Shown here piece after piece: positions 15,809-24,406 of a DNA stretch of 64,000 nt; within the stretch, counting starts at the first letter, position 1; the number at the start of each line of letters is the position of its first letter. Source of the stretch: Spiribacter halobius (GTDB lineage: Bacteria > Pseudomonadota > Gammaproteobacteria > Nitrococcales > Nitrococcaceae); the NCBI RefSeq assembly GCF_020883455.1, contig NZ_CP086615.1, forward strand, positions 4,084,501 to 4,148,500, in the 5' to 3' direction. The notes below the pieces were generated by a model. That model had not been told where the DNA came from and ran no database searches. It saw nothing but the letters and a program-made list of their open reading frames with translations. The translations under genes and the position numbers were made by a program.

Positions 15809-15882
15809 GGCCGTGAGTCACCTGAGGCCGCCAATGCGCTGGCGACGATAAGTTCGTGCCCTTCGGCGAGTGCTGCCTTCAT
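15805..15882 (-). CDS. 25-residue frame coupled on both sides
   Basis: A mini-frame (MKAALAEGHELIVASALAAS, then GDSRP) whose ATG overlaps the stop of the upstream phosphoesterase (ATGA at 15879-15882) and whose TGA overlaps the ATG of the exonuclease (ATGA at 15805-15808). Two perfect coupling overlaps by chance are unlikely. It may be a real microprotein or a translational relay between the two genes. Confidence 0.45.
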   Translation of the reverse strand: MKAALAEGHELIVASALAASGDSRP

Positions 15883-16703
15883 GGCGTCTTCCCGGCCGAG
15901 CACTCGGGACTTTCCGGGATCCAGAGCTCGCCACTCGGACGGTCACGGAGCTGCCTGTACTCTGCTGCGAGCTCCACACCTGCCTCGGGATCGAAGCCTC
16001 CCTCCACGATGACGCACCCGCGTCCATCAATCACAGCGCCGAGCCCCACGCCAAGGGCGGTGAGCGGGCGCTCGCGGTACGTGACCCCGTAGGTAACGTG
16101 GTGGTGGCCGTGAACGATGAGCGTTGCCCCCATTGCCTCTGCGAGGTCGTCGATGATGCGAAAGCCGTGGGGATGGCAGGACGGCGCCTCGTGCGTGATG
16201 AGCACATCGGCACGCTGATGCCATAGCGCCTCAACATCCTCGGGGAAAATCGCGGCGCGCGCCTTGCGTGGGAGCCCGCCGTTCCAGCGCTCCTGCATCG
16301 GCACCGTCGCCAGGTACTCCTCGCGTGTGCGGTAACGCGGTCGACCTTCATCCCGGAGCGGATGCCAGATCCGACCTAGGAAATGCCCCCCGAGGCCAGC
16401 AACCCGGAGATTGTCGATGGTCACCACGCCACCCGATAGGCAGCGGTGTGCCAACCCCGACCCGAAGAGATAGTCGTAGTGGTGCGCTCGGGTCACGTCG
16501 TGGTTGCCGTGAATCCACCACAGATCGGTAACCGCTGCCGCCTCATGCACCATGTCATCGAGGCTGGCCTCGAGCTCGAAATCCCCGAGCATGAACATGG
16601 CACGCGGGCGGTGTGACAACGCCGCGTGATTCAGCCCCGAAAAGTCCCCATGCGGATCACCAGCGAAGAACACCGTCTTCAGCAGCTCAGGGTCAACCGC
16701 CAC
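15879..16703 (-). CDS. Metallophosphoesterase, first gene of the nuclease cassette
   Basis: 274 residues from GTG 16703, which is preceded by GGAGGA; a TTG at 16736 would add 11. Motifs in order: FFAGDPHGD, MFMLGDFE, WWIHGNHDV, DVLITHEAPSCHPHG and LIVHGHHHVTYG, the complete two-metal centre. DPHGD in place of the usual D-x-H gives a small-phosphoesterase look. The gene heads a run of four overlapping frames ending in a second phosphoesterase. Confidence 0.88.
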   Translation of the reverse strand: MAVDPELLKTVFFAGDPHGDFSGLNHAALSHRPRAMFMLGDFELEASLDDMVHEAAAVTDLWWIHGNHDVTRAHHYDYLFGSGLAHRCLSGGVVTIDNLRVAGLGGHFLGRIWHPLRDEGRPRYRTREEYLATVPMQERWNGGLPRKARAAIFPEDVEALWHQRADVLITHEAPSCHPHGFRIIDDLAEAMGATLIVHGHHHVTYGVTYRERPLTALGVGLGAVIDGRGCVIVEGGFDPEAGVELAAEYRQLRDRPSGELWIPESPECSAGKTP

Positions 16704-16877
16704 TTCGCACTGTCCTCCATCCTGCCGGCGAGCCAATCAGGTAGTCTTGAAGTCCCAATGCCAGACTCCTCGTGGACGTTATCGAGCGGGCTCGAGAGCA
16801 GCGCCACCCACGCGCCAGACGATCCAGCAATACCCCTCGGCACCAGGCTCGAATTGCCAGTGCGCTCGCCACCGGCG

Positions 16878-17258
16878 TTAGCGCTGCGCGGTCATATCGG
16901 TCCGTGAGGGCTCGGCATTGGCGAGCACGACACTCAGGTCGGTCTTCCGCTTCTGTGCCCCCGCCTCGGAGCGGACCCGCTCAGCCTCGAGGCGAATCTC
17001 AAAGCCACAGGCTTCCGCGATTCTCTGTATCTGATCAAGGCCCGGGACGCGGCCGGCGTTGCCGCCCTCCAGGCGAGAGATCACAGTGCGGCTGGTCCCG
17101 ACGCGCTCAGCCAGTTGCCTTTGCGTCAGGCCACTCGCCTCGCGCATCCTGAAGGCCAAGTGCCCGAGGTCGAGGGCCATCGACGCGCGGCGCATGGCGT
17201 CACGATTCTCCGGGCGCTCGGCGAGTTCATCGAGCAACCCACGCACCTCATCGGCCAT
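16878..17258 (-). CDS. Xre family regulator, HigA-like
   Basis: 126 residues from ATG 17258, preceded by GAGGGG. An N-terminal helical part is followed by an HTH_3 domain (about 32-88): FRMREASGLTQRQLAERVGTSRTVISRLEGGNAGRVPGLDQIQRIAEACGFEI. HigA-type antitoxins look like this, but no toxin gene lies upstream (only about 100 bp to a candidate operator) or downstream. It may instead regulate the phosphoesterase/exonuclease cassette that starts 175 bp downstream on the same strand. Confidence 0.8.
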   Translation of the reverse strand: MADEVRGLLDELAERPENRDAMRRASMALDLGHLAFRMREASGLTQRQLAERVGTSRTVISRLEGGNAGRVPGLDQIQRIAEACGFEIRLEAERVRSEAGAQKRKTDLSVVLANAEPSRTDMTAQR

Positions 17259-17366
17259 CACCAGCCCCTCCCCGTGCAGCGCCTGGCTTGTGTGCCTTCG
17301 CTTCCTGACCGCGCCTGCGCTGCGTATGTGACGGATACCTCACCGGCGGCTCGGCGACGTGGCCCT

Positions 17367-17387
17367 CTACGTTACGGAGTAGCGTAG
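17367..17387. promoter_or_regulatory. 21-bp imperfect palindrome upstream of the Xre gene
   Basis: CTACGTTAC, GGA, GTAGCGTAG: nine-base arms with one mismatch, about 110 bp before the Xre start. A likely autoregulatory operator. Confidence 0.45.
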
Positions 17388-18002
17388 CACATTTGCGACA
17401 TCAGCTCCTGCCGGCACGATCGTGGACCGCTAGCCAAACAGGGCCCAGCTGCTTCGCCTTTTGAATCTGAGAGGCGCTACTGCTAGGTGGCGGCCGCAAG
17501 ACGTCGCCCGTACTTCGAGCTCCGGCGGGCCGAGGTCAGGGCGCTATTCCAGGCCTCAGTAGCGGACGAGGCTCGCCTCTCAGGGCAGCCGATATGTCCC
17601 GGGCTGAATTGACGGGTCGCGCTTGACGTTGTCGAGGGTCAGGCACGTGGCAGGGACTTGCACGGCCTCGGCTGCGGTGACCATGGATAGCATCAAGCTA
17701 CCGGGGCTTTCACTACGCAGGGGGAAAGCCCAAACGCCCGCTGGGTATCCGTTTGGAGTTGGCCAGAATAGTCCTGCTGGCATGCAGGCAGCGACGCGCG
17801 CTCATCGCCTTGAGCCTGCTTTGCCCGTCAAACTCCCGGATTCCGGCGCTTAACGTGCGCGAGTGGCCAGCCACCTCAGTCAGTGCAGAAACGAGAAAAG
17901 ATTGGCATTTCGCCCCATCCTGACAGGCGGTGCCGGATTATCTAGCTTTTAAGGTTCCGCAGACTATGCTTCATCAAACAGCGAAAAGCGCGGAGGCGGG
18001 CG
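17388..18002. other. Mostly non-coding stretch
   Basis: About 615 bp. A 67-codon minus frame (17580-17783) shows no known motif or good ribosome site. The promoter of the exported protein must lie near 17900-18000, but no clear consensus is visible. Confidence 0.35.
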
Positions 18003-19784
18003 ATGAACGCGCCCAATTGGAGCCCTGCAAAGGAAGAGCGGTCGTGTATGCCTTTGGCGGGACTGCTCACCGCGCTACTGACTTTGGTCGCAACCCTGAC
18101 CGCTGTGCCGGTAAGCTTTGCGCAGCCTGCGTCACTGTCCGGTCCGTTCGTCGAAATCGATTCCGACCGCACCATTATTCTGCAGCGTGAAAACGACCGC
18201 GCAAAGATCAGCGCTATTGTCCACCAATCGGACGAATTTTTTAACCGGGAAGCGGTCATTAAATTCGAGTCGAGCGCTCCGGACGCGGTCCGCCTTGAGC
18301 AGGTGGATGGTGAAAGCAACGCCGTTATGGCCATTGCAACGACGGACGACGTCACTTCTGCCACAATCACCGCGCGCAGCGAGGGCGCGGAACCGGCCGT
18401 AGCCACCGTTGCCATTGCGACGCTTGCCGAGGGAACACACCTCATCACGCACGAACAGGTCGTTCGCATAGAGGGTTCTGACCAGAACGACCCGCTGCTA
18501 GTCCTTGAGACTACCGCGGCGACTCGAGCCATCGCGAAGGACGACATTGTGGTGAGTGGCGATCGCCTGGGCCTTTTGAACCGTGTGGAAGCGGTATCCC
18601 TGGACGAACAGGACGAAACCATCACTCTAAGCCTCGAATCAACCGCGTTAACTGAGGCGTTTGAGGCGTTGGACGTGGAGGTAACGGCGCCGGAGAGAAG
18701 CTACATCGCGGAACTTTCGATGGAGGGCGGCGAGCAGAAACTGGGGGTGTACCCGGCTCGAACTGCCGATGGCGGCTCCTCTCCGCTGTTGCCAGTGGCA
18801 CGCATAACTGAAAGTAACGCGCCAAAGTTCCATTGTGAGGTAGCACGTGCCGCGATGGAGCCAATTATCGACGCAGCTCAATTCAGGTTCCAGGCGAGCT
18901 TTGCGCCGCGCGCCGATGTGAAGATTGACGGCGGGGAGCTAAGGCGTTTCGAAGTTTCGGTGACGGGCAGCGCCGAACTGTGGGCCTTCACCGGAGCCAT
19001 AGATTTTCCCCTGACTGCTGGGGGAACCGTGGTCTGCCGAGTGATTTCCGGAGGCCACCCACTGGCCTATCTTCCGATTGTTGGCCCGTTGGGACTCGCC
19101 CCAAACCTAACCCTGGAAATCGGCGTGGAATCCATGGTTCACCTTAGCGCGGGCAGAGTGACGGTATACGAGCGGGAGTTTTCCCAGGCGATGGACCTGA
19201 CTATGGGGCTGGCCTGGGAGGCGTCAAGCGAATTCGTTACTACCCACAAGCAATCCATATCTGGTCCCGACCCAGAGCAAATGGATATTATTGATTACGA
19301 GCACGAAGACAACTTCACGCTGCGCGTCTCACCGTACGCCGGGGTAACCGTGGGCCTGCGGCCCGCCGTCGGCCCTTGGCTGCGGCTCGGGAGCCTAAAT
19401 CTCGTCAACGGAGAAATCTCCGCCGGCGCCGGCATGGATGTAGGCCAAGGCTCTGATGCTGGTGTCTGCGGGGCTAACGACGCTAACGGCTGCGTAGCTG
19501 CCTGCGCGTCGGCGAGCCTGGATCCCCTGAAGGCCGAAGCGAGACGCATGATCGCGCTCTTGGAGCGGATCTCGCGACCGCCCGCTAATGCCCTCGCTCA
19601 ATGGTTGGGCAAAGCCGATCTGGAACTGCTGTCTATCCACGACTTCATTGGAACCCAGGATCGCTGCAAGGAACCGTGGCGTGCCGCTGTAACCCACAGT
19701 GGTCGGCAGCACTCGGTCGCAGAGGCCGTACCAAGTGTTGACGTGCGAGCAGGAGGCCGGGCGAGCTGGGCATGGCCGCCGTAG
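18003..19784 (+). CDS. Large exported protein of unknown function
   Basis: 593 residues from ATG 18003 (GGAGG upstream); ATG at residue 16 is also possible and would start closer to the signal peptide (LAGLLTALLTLVATLTAVPV, then SFA before QPAS). The N-terminal third is beta-rich and repetitive in character, with alternating hydrophobic positions. The middle (about 280-470) looks like a beta-strand domain. The C-terminal part contains CGANDANGCVAACAS, probable disulfide cysteines, and then helices. I recognise no family. Secretion to the periplasm or cell surface is inferred from the signal peptide alone. Confidence 0.75.
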   Translation: MNAPNWSPAKEERSCMPLAGLLTALLTLVATLTAVPVSFAQPASLSGPFVEIDSDRTIILQRENDRAKISAIVHQSDEFFNREAVIKFESSAPDAVRLEQVDGESNAVMAIATTDDVTSATITARSEGAEPAVATVAIATLAEGTHLITHEQVVRIEGSDQNDPLLVLETTAATRAIAKDDIVVSGDRLGLLNRVEAVSLDEQDETITLSLESTALTEAFEALDVEVTAPERSYIAELSMEGGEQKLGVYPARTADGGSSPLLPVARITESNAPKFHCEVARAAMEPIIDAAQFRFQASFAPRADVKIDGGELRRFEVSVTGSAELWAFTGAIDFPLTAGGTVVCRVISGGHPLAYLPIVGPLGLAPNLTLEIGVESMVHLSAGRVTVYEREFSQAMDLTMGLAWEASSEFVTTHKQSISGPDPEQMDIIDYEHEDNFTLRVSPYAGVTVGLRPAVGPWLRLGSLNLVNGEISAGAGMDVGQGSDAGVCGANDANGCVAACASASLDPLKAEARRMIALLERISRPPANALAQWLGKADLELLSIHDFIGTQDRCKEPWRAAVTHSGRQHSVAEAVPSVDVRAGGRASWAWPP

Positions 19785-19866
19785 TAGGCGCCGACCACAC
19801 TATGGAACGTACCCGATCCTCAAAGCTGTGGCCAGAATTGAGCCGATCTGGAGTTGACCCGCATCG

Positions 19867-20171
19867 GTGGAAATCCGAGCCTTTGTGAAGCACTCGAAGT
19901 GCACCCCGCCACAGTCTAGCCCCCAATGCCCGGCAGCCTTCCGGGAGCAGATGACCGATCTTGTGCGCGCCGGGCGCGCGCCCGAGGAACTCGCCCAAGA
20001 GTTCGAGCCCTCGGCGCAGATGACCCGCAGCCGGGTGACCCAGGCCGACCGCGACAGCGGCCGGGGTTAATGACGGCCCGAACAGCGCCAAGCAGCTGGA
20101 ACTGCGGCGCCTACGCCCTCAGGTCAAGCGGGCTGCGCGAGGGGCGGGAGATCTTGTCTGCTGTCAGTTAG
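19867..20171 (+). pseudogene. Relic of an IS3-family orfA
   Basis: CPAAFREQMTDLVRAGRAPEELAQEFEPSAQMTRSRVTQADRDSG is clearly the N-terminal helix-turn-helix of an IS3-group OrfA (usual form: YP-x-FREQ-x2-L-x-R-x-G-R, EELAREFEPS). A frameshift near 20070 is followed in other frames by ELRRLR and LREGREIL, the family's normal continuation. No orfB or terminal repeats remain. Confidence 0.75.
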
Positions 20172-20268
20172 TGGGCCACTGACAGGCGTGCCCGCTGCAC
20201 CTATGGGTTGCTCGCACGGAAGTCGGTACGGGCCACAGGGAGGGGTGCGCTCCGGCCGATACGTATTC

Positions 20269-21801
20269 CTATCGGGCAAACGCGCCGCTCTCCTCATAGA
20301 CAGCAGCGAGCTCGCTCATCGATGTCGCCAGCGCGGGATATAGCCCATCATAGATACGGGCCATACGTTGGTAGCGCTCGAGGTGCTGCTCGTCCGCGCT
20401 CGGCGATACGGCATCACCCTCGGAGCGCACCGTGGGCAACTGTGGGTCCGTGACGCTCTCGAACATTCCACCCGTTATGCCACCGAGCAACGCCGCGCCG
20501 AGCGCTGAAGCATCCGTGATATGCCCTCGGGAAAGCTCCATGCCGAGGGCATCCGCCTTAATCTGCAACCAGAAACGACTCTTGGTACCGCCGCCCACGC
20601 TGAGCATGCGCTGAGGGCGCCAGCCCCAGCACTCCTCGGCGCGTCGCACGATTTGCAGTATCCCGTACGCGGTGCCCTCAAACACGGCACGAACCAGGTC
20701 CGCGCGGTCGTTGCCCAAACGCAGGCCGATCCAAGCGCCGGAGGCGTTGGGATCCCAGAGAGGGCTACGCTCGCCGGCCAGGTAGGGCAGAAAGACAACG
20801 CCGTTCGCTCCCGGCTCGGACGACGCTGCCAGCTGCTCAAGCTCGGCGAGGTCATGCAACTCTGGCCAAACTTTGTCGTTAAGCCAGCCAAAAGCGCCAC
20901 CTACGGTGGACATGGCACCGTGGGCCAGCCACAGGTTCGGGATGATGTGCTGGCGATTGAGGAACGCCGGGTCCAGGGTCGGCTCGTCCAGGCAAAAGGT
21001 AACCACGCCCGAGGTGCCGACGGACTCAAACGCCTTGTAGCCGCGGTTGATCCCAAGCGCGAAGGCGGCGGACGCGGTGTCCGCAGCGCCGATCGCGACC
21101 GGTGTGCCTGGCGCGAGCCCAGTCGACCGCGCCGCCGTTGCGCTCAGGCTCCCGACCCGCTGCTCGGGCGGGTGGATCGGCACCATGTGCCCCCGTGGCA
21201 CGCCCACGGCCTCCAACAGCTCCGGGCACCAACCCCGTGCCGGCTCGCGCACTGAGAATAACCCCGAGTAGGACGCCTGAGTCGGATCTGTGGCTAGCTC
21301 ACCCGTCAGCCGCGCCACGAGGAACGTATTGAGAAAGCCCACATGCCGCACCCGAGCCCAAGCCTCCGGCTCGTACTCCATCACCCAGCGCAGCGTCCCG
21401 GCCGAACAGGTGGAGGGGCTCATGCGATTACCGGTCGCCGCAAAGGCAGCCTCCTCGCCGCCGAGGCGCCTGACAAGCCTATGCATCATGCCGCTGGCAC
21501 GGTTGTCCAGGTAAGTGATACTGGGGCGGACAGGTTCGAGCTGTGCGTCCAGCAGAACCGTTGTCGGGCAGGTGGTCGCTATGCCGATGCCGACCACCGG
21601 TCCGGCGTCCGCGCTCACCTCACGCAGCGCATCCGTTACCAGTTCCCAGTAGCGCTCAAGATCCAACTCCGCCCAGTGCAGGTGACTTGTAATCAGCGGC
21701 ACGGGGCGCTGTGCCTTTGCATGCAGCTCGCCTGCCGGCGTGAACGCGCAGACCTTAACGGCACTTGTGCCGGCATCGATTCCGAGCAGAATTTCATTCA
21801 T
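20269..21801 (-). CDS. FGGY family carbohydrate kinase, xylulokinase-like
   Basis: 510 residues, normal FGGY length. The N-terminal ATP-fold begins LLGIDAGTSAVKVCAF (phosphate loop). The substrate region contains ATTCPTTVLLD and YLDNRASGMMH. The second domain has PVAIGAADTASAAFALG with the catalytic-base aspartate, GTSGVV and GGGTKSRFW. It would phosphorylate a sugar or ketose made by the preceding dehydrogenases. Its start overlaps the Zn-alcohol dehydrogenase stop by 8 bp, so it is the last gene of the operon. The exact substrate is unknown; xylulose-, ribulose- and AI-2-type kinases share this fold. Confidence 0.92.
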   Translation of the reverse strand: MNEILLGIDAGTSAVKVCAFTPAGELHAKAQRPVPLITSHLHWAELDLERYWELVTDALREVSADAGPVVGIGIATTCPTTVLLDAQLEPVRPSITYLDNRASGMMHRLVRRLGGEEAAFAATGNRMSPSTCSAGTLRWVMEYEPEAWARVRHVGFLNTFLVARLTGELATDPTQASYSGLFSVREPARGWCPELLEAVGVPRGHMVPIHPPEQRVGSLSATAARSTGLAPGTPVAIGAADTASAAFALGINRGYKAFESVGTSGVVTFCLDEPTLDPAFLNRQHIIPNLWLAHGAMSTVGGAFGWLNDKVWPELHDLAELEQLAASSEPGANGVVFLPYLAGERSPLWDPNASGAWIGLRLGNDRADLVRAVFEGTAYGILQIVRRAEECWGWRPQRMLSVGGGTKSRFWLQIKADALGMELSRGHITDASALGAALLGGITGGMFESVTDPQLPTVRSEGDAVSPSADEQHLERYQRMARIYDGLYPALATSMSELAAVYEESGAFAR

Positions 21802-22834
21802 CGCGGATCGCCACCTTCACACCGTCCCCGCTCTCAGCAAGCTTCAGCGCCTCGCCGATGTCGTGTAGCCCGAGACGATGGGTGACCAGCTCGCCGGCAG
21901 CGATTACGCCGGCTTCGATCAGACGCAGCGAGCGCTCGTACTGCCGCCGGGTGAGGGCGCTCGCGCCGCTCACGCGAATCTCGTTGTAGTGGATGAGGTT
22001 CGGGTCCACCGCAGCGTTCTCCCCGGCCGTAAAACCGGCAAAGAGGTTCACGCGCCCCTGTTTGCGCACGAGCGCCAGCGCCTGGTTCACGAGCACCGGC
22101 AACCCGATGGCGACGATCACGACGTCGGCACCGAGCCCATCACAGCGCTCACGCACACTGGCGGCCAGGTCATCGGCGTTCGGGTCGACCACGGCGTCGG
22201 CGCCCAGGCTGGCGGCGAGCTCCCGGCGGCGGGCGTTCGGCTCGCTCACGATCACCTGGCGGGCGCCGGCGACGCGGGCTAGCTGCAGATGCATCAGCCC
22301 GATGGGCCCGGCCCCAAGCACCACGACGCTGTCGCCGAGCCCGACCTCGGCGTTCTCCTGGCCGTTCAGGCAGCATGCGAGCGGCTCTGCGAGCGCCGCC
22401 TGCTCCCAGGAGGTGCCGGGAGCCAGCTTGTACACGTTGCCCGAAGCGATGCCGGTGGCAGGGATGCGGACGTACTCCGCGAAAGCGCCGTCGTACTCGT
22501 ATCCCATGGCGGTGCGATTGGCGCAGACATTCTCCCGGCCCTGCTTGCAGTACTCGCAGCGCAGGCATGGGATAACCGGGTCCATGGCGACGCCATCGCC
22601 CACCGCGAAGCCGGAGACTCCGCTACCCACGTCCACCACCTCACCGGCGAACTCGTGGCCGATGATGGAGGGCAGGCGCACGCCCTTGGTCTTTCGGCCG
22701 TGGAAGATGCGCAGGTCCGTGCCGCAGATGGTGGCGGCCCGCACCCTGAGTAGCAGCTCGCCGTCGCCGGCCTTCGGGGTCTCGACCTCCGCGTAGCGGA
22801 TGTCTCCCGGCGCGTGGAATACGGCGGCATGCAT
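21794..22834 (-). CDS. Zinc-dependent alcohol dehydrogenase (MDR family)
   Basis: 346 residues. Catalytic-zinc ligands are in ICGTDLRIFHG and IIGHEFAGEVV; structural-zinc cysteines are in CLRCEYCKQGRENVC; the Rossmann motif is VVLGAGPIG. The pattern is that of sorbitol/threonine dehydrogenase relatives that oxidise polyols to ketoses. Here it could supply the ketose for the downstream FGGY kinase. Its ATG shares a base with the aldolase stop (TGATG at 22832-22836), and its end overlaps the kinase gene. Confidence 0.92.
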   Translation of the reverse strand: MHAAVFHAPGDIRYAEVETPKAGDGELLLRVRAATICGTDLRIFHGRKTKGVRLPSIIGHEFAGEVVDVGSGVSGFAVGDGVAMDPVIPCLRCEYCKQGRENVCANRTAMGYEYDGAFAEYVRIPATGIASGNVYKLAPGTSWEQAALAEPLACCLNGQENAEVGLGDSVVVLGAGPIGLMHLQLARVAGARQVIVSEPNARRRELAASLGADAVVDPNADDLAASVRERCDGLGADVVIVAIGLPVLVNQALALVRKQGRVNLFAGFTAGENAAVDPNLIHYNEIRVSGASALTRRQYERSLRLIEAGVIAAGELVTHRLGLHDIGEALKLAESGDGVKVAIRDE

Positions 22835-23655
22835 CAGCGCGCCTCCTGGCCGCGGGCGACCTGCTCCTCGTAGATCTCGAGCGCCTCGGCCACGCTCGCC
22901 TCGTCGTGCATGAGTGCCGCGATGGCGCGGATGACCGCCGCGGGGTGATCGTGCTGCCAGACGAAGCGCCCGTAGGTAACCCCGGCGAGCCCCACGTCCA
23001 GCGCCTCGCGTGTCATGTTCAGGTAGTCCTCGAGATTCTCTCCCATCTCGCCGCCGGCAAGCGCGACGCGCGAGGGGCAGGCCTCCACCACCTTACGGAA
23101 GCTCTCCCCGGAGCCGGTCCAAAGCGTCTTGATGAGGTCGACGCCGAGCTCGGCGCCCGCGCGCGCAGCATAGGCCACGGCGTCGGCGGAGTTCGGGTCG
23201 TCCATGCGCGAGCCCTTGGGGTAGATGTGCGCCACCAGCGGCATGCCGGCGAGCGCGGCCTCACGGGAGATGCGCCCCAGGTTGGTGAGCTGGGTGGTCT
23301 GCTCCGGGCCGCCCACGATCATGCCAACGGAGATGGCATCCGCACCAAAGCGCACGGCCTCGTCCACGTCGGCGACGATGGCCTCCTCGTAAGGATGGAA
23401 CTGCGTGGAGTACGCGCTCGCCTTGAAGATCATGGACACCTTGCCGGCGTGCGGCGGGAACACCTTCTCGGCGATGCCCTTGTGCATGGTCACCGCCTCC
23501 GGGCCGCCGGCGACGACCTCGTCGAGCACCCGGGCGATGTCCTCGATGCCGGGCAGCACGCCGCGGGTGATCGGATGGTCCACCGTGATGCCCAGCATGC
23601 GCCCGGACTTGGTGTTGAGAAGGCGGCTGAGACGAATCTGCTTGCCTACGAACAT
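22834..23655 (-). CDS. Class I aldolase, DhnA/LsrF-type
   Basis: 273 residues from ATG 23655 with GGGAGAG upstream; an open 76-codon extension is antisense-like and was rejected. The TIM-barrel pattern of the DhnA family is visible: MLGITVDHPITRG, DAISVGMIVGG, PLVAHIYPKG, then DLIKTLWTGSGESF with the probable Schiff-base lysine, VALAGGEMG and VTYGRFVWQHDHP. Relatives are archaeal-type fructose-bisphosphate aldolase and LsrF thiolase of AI-2 breakdown. With the kinase it would cleave a phosphorylated C5-C6 intermediate. Confidence 0.88.
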   Translation of the reverse strand: MFVGKQIRLSRLLNTKSGRMLGITVDHPITRGVLPGIEDIARVLDEVVAGGPEAVTMHKGIAEKVFPPHAGKVSMIFKASAYSTQFHPYEEAIVADVDEAVRFGADAISVGMIVGGPEQTTQLTNLGRISREAALAGMPLVAHIYPKGSRMDDPNSADAVAYAARAGAELGVDLIKTLWTGSGESFRKVVEACPSRVALAGGEMGENLEDYLNMTREALDVGLAGVTYGRFVWQHDHPAAVIRAIAALMHDEASVAEALEIYEEQVARGQEAR

Positions 23656-23710
23656 CGGTTTGCTCTCCCAATACAATGGATGGTGCGCCTGCGCTCCACG
23701 GCGGCAGCCC

Positions 23711-24406
23711 TCAGGCGCGCGCGGCCCCGTTAGCGGGAACCACTTCCAGCGCCCGATCGATCCAGCTGCGGTCCAGCCTGCCGTTGTCGATCTCCTCGGC
23801 CTGCTGGCGCTCCATCTCGACGACGCGCTCCGCGGCGGCCACGGTGGCCTCGGCGCGCCAACGCGGGACCACGACCACGCCATCGGCGTCGCCTACCAGG
23901 ATGTCGCCGTCATCGACGGTAATCCCACCGATGTGCACCGTGCCGTGGATCTCTCCGGGGCCGCTCTTGTAAGGCCCGAGGTGGGATGCGCTGCGGGCGA
24001 ACACGGGCAGAATGCCGGCGGAGAGCGCGTCGAAGTCGCGGATCGCGCCATCGAGCACAATGCCGGCGATCCCCCGCGAGCGGGCGTACCGGCACATGAG
24101 CTCGCCGAGAATCGCATTGGTTACCTCGCCGCGGGCATCGATCACCAGGATGTCGCCCGGTTGCGCCAGGTCGAGGGCCTTGTGCACCACGAGGTTGTCA
24201 CCCGGGCGCGTGCGGACCGTCAGCGCCGGCCCGGCCATGGCCTTGAGCCCGAGCGCGGCGAGGCAGCCGCCCACCGGGTAGAGGCCGACGCTGCCGTGGC
24301 AGCGCTCCAGATTGTCGGAAACTGCCGGCGTATTCAGGCGCGAGAAGCGCTCGACCAGCGCTGGGTCGGGCCGCTCGGCGGCATCGAAAAGGGTCAGTCG
24401 ATTCAC
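23711..24406 (-). CDS. RraA-like family protein (aldolase/decarboxylase type)
   Basis: 231 residues. Core motifs AGPALTVRTRPGDNLVVHKALD, GDILVIDARGEVTNAILGELM and GIAGIVLDGAIRDFD (the R-D pair that binds pyruvate and metal) place it in the RraA/HMG aldolase fold. In catabolic operons such proteins act as pyruvate aldolases or oxaloacetate decarboxylases; the RNase E-inhibitor role of true RraA is unlikely here because the protein is longer and operon-bound. Its ATG overlaps the Ldh stop (ATGA). Confidence 0.88.
   Translation of the reverse strand: MNRLTLFDAAERPDPALVERFSRLNTPAVSDNLERCHGSVGLYPVGGCLAALGLKAMAGPALTVRTRPGDNLVVHKALDLAQPGDILVIDARGEVTNAILGELMCRYARSRGIAGIVLDGAIRDFDALSAGILPVFARSASHLGPYKSGPGEIHGTVHIGGITVDDGDILVGDADGVVVVPRWRAEATVAAAERVVEMERQQAEEIDNGRLDRSWIDRALEVVPANGAARA

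Noticed and set aside
17580-17783. 67-codon minus-strand frame as a gene
   Set aside because: No motif, no clear ribosome site and no operon context.
20256-20275. CCGATA...TATCGG as a terminator of the catabolic operon
   Set aside because: The stem has only six pairs, overlaps the stop codon and has no T run after it.
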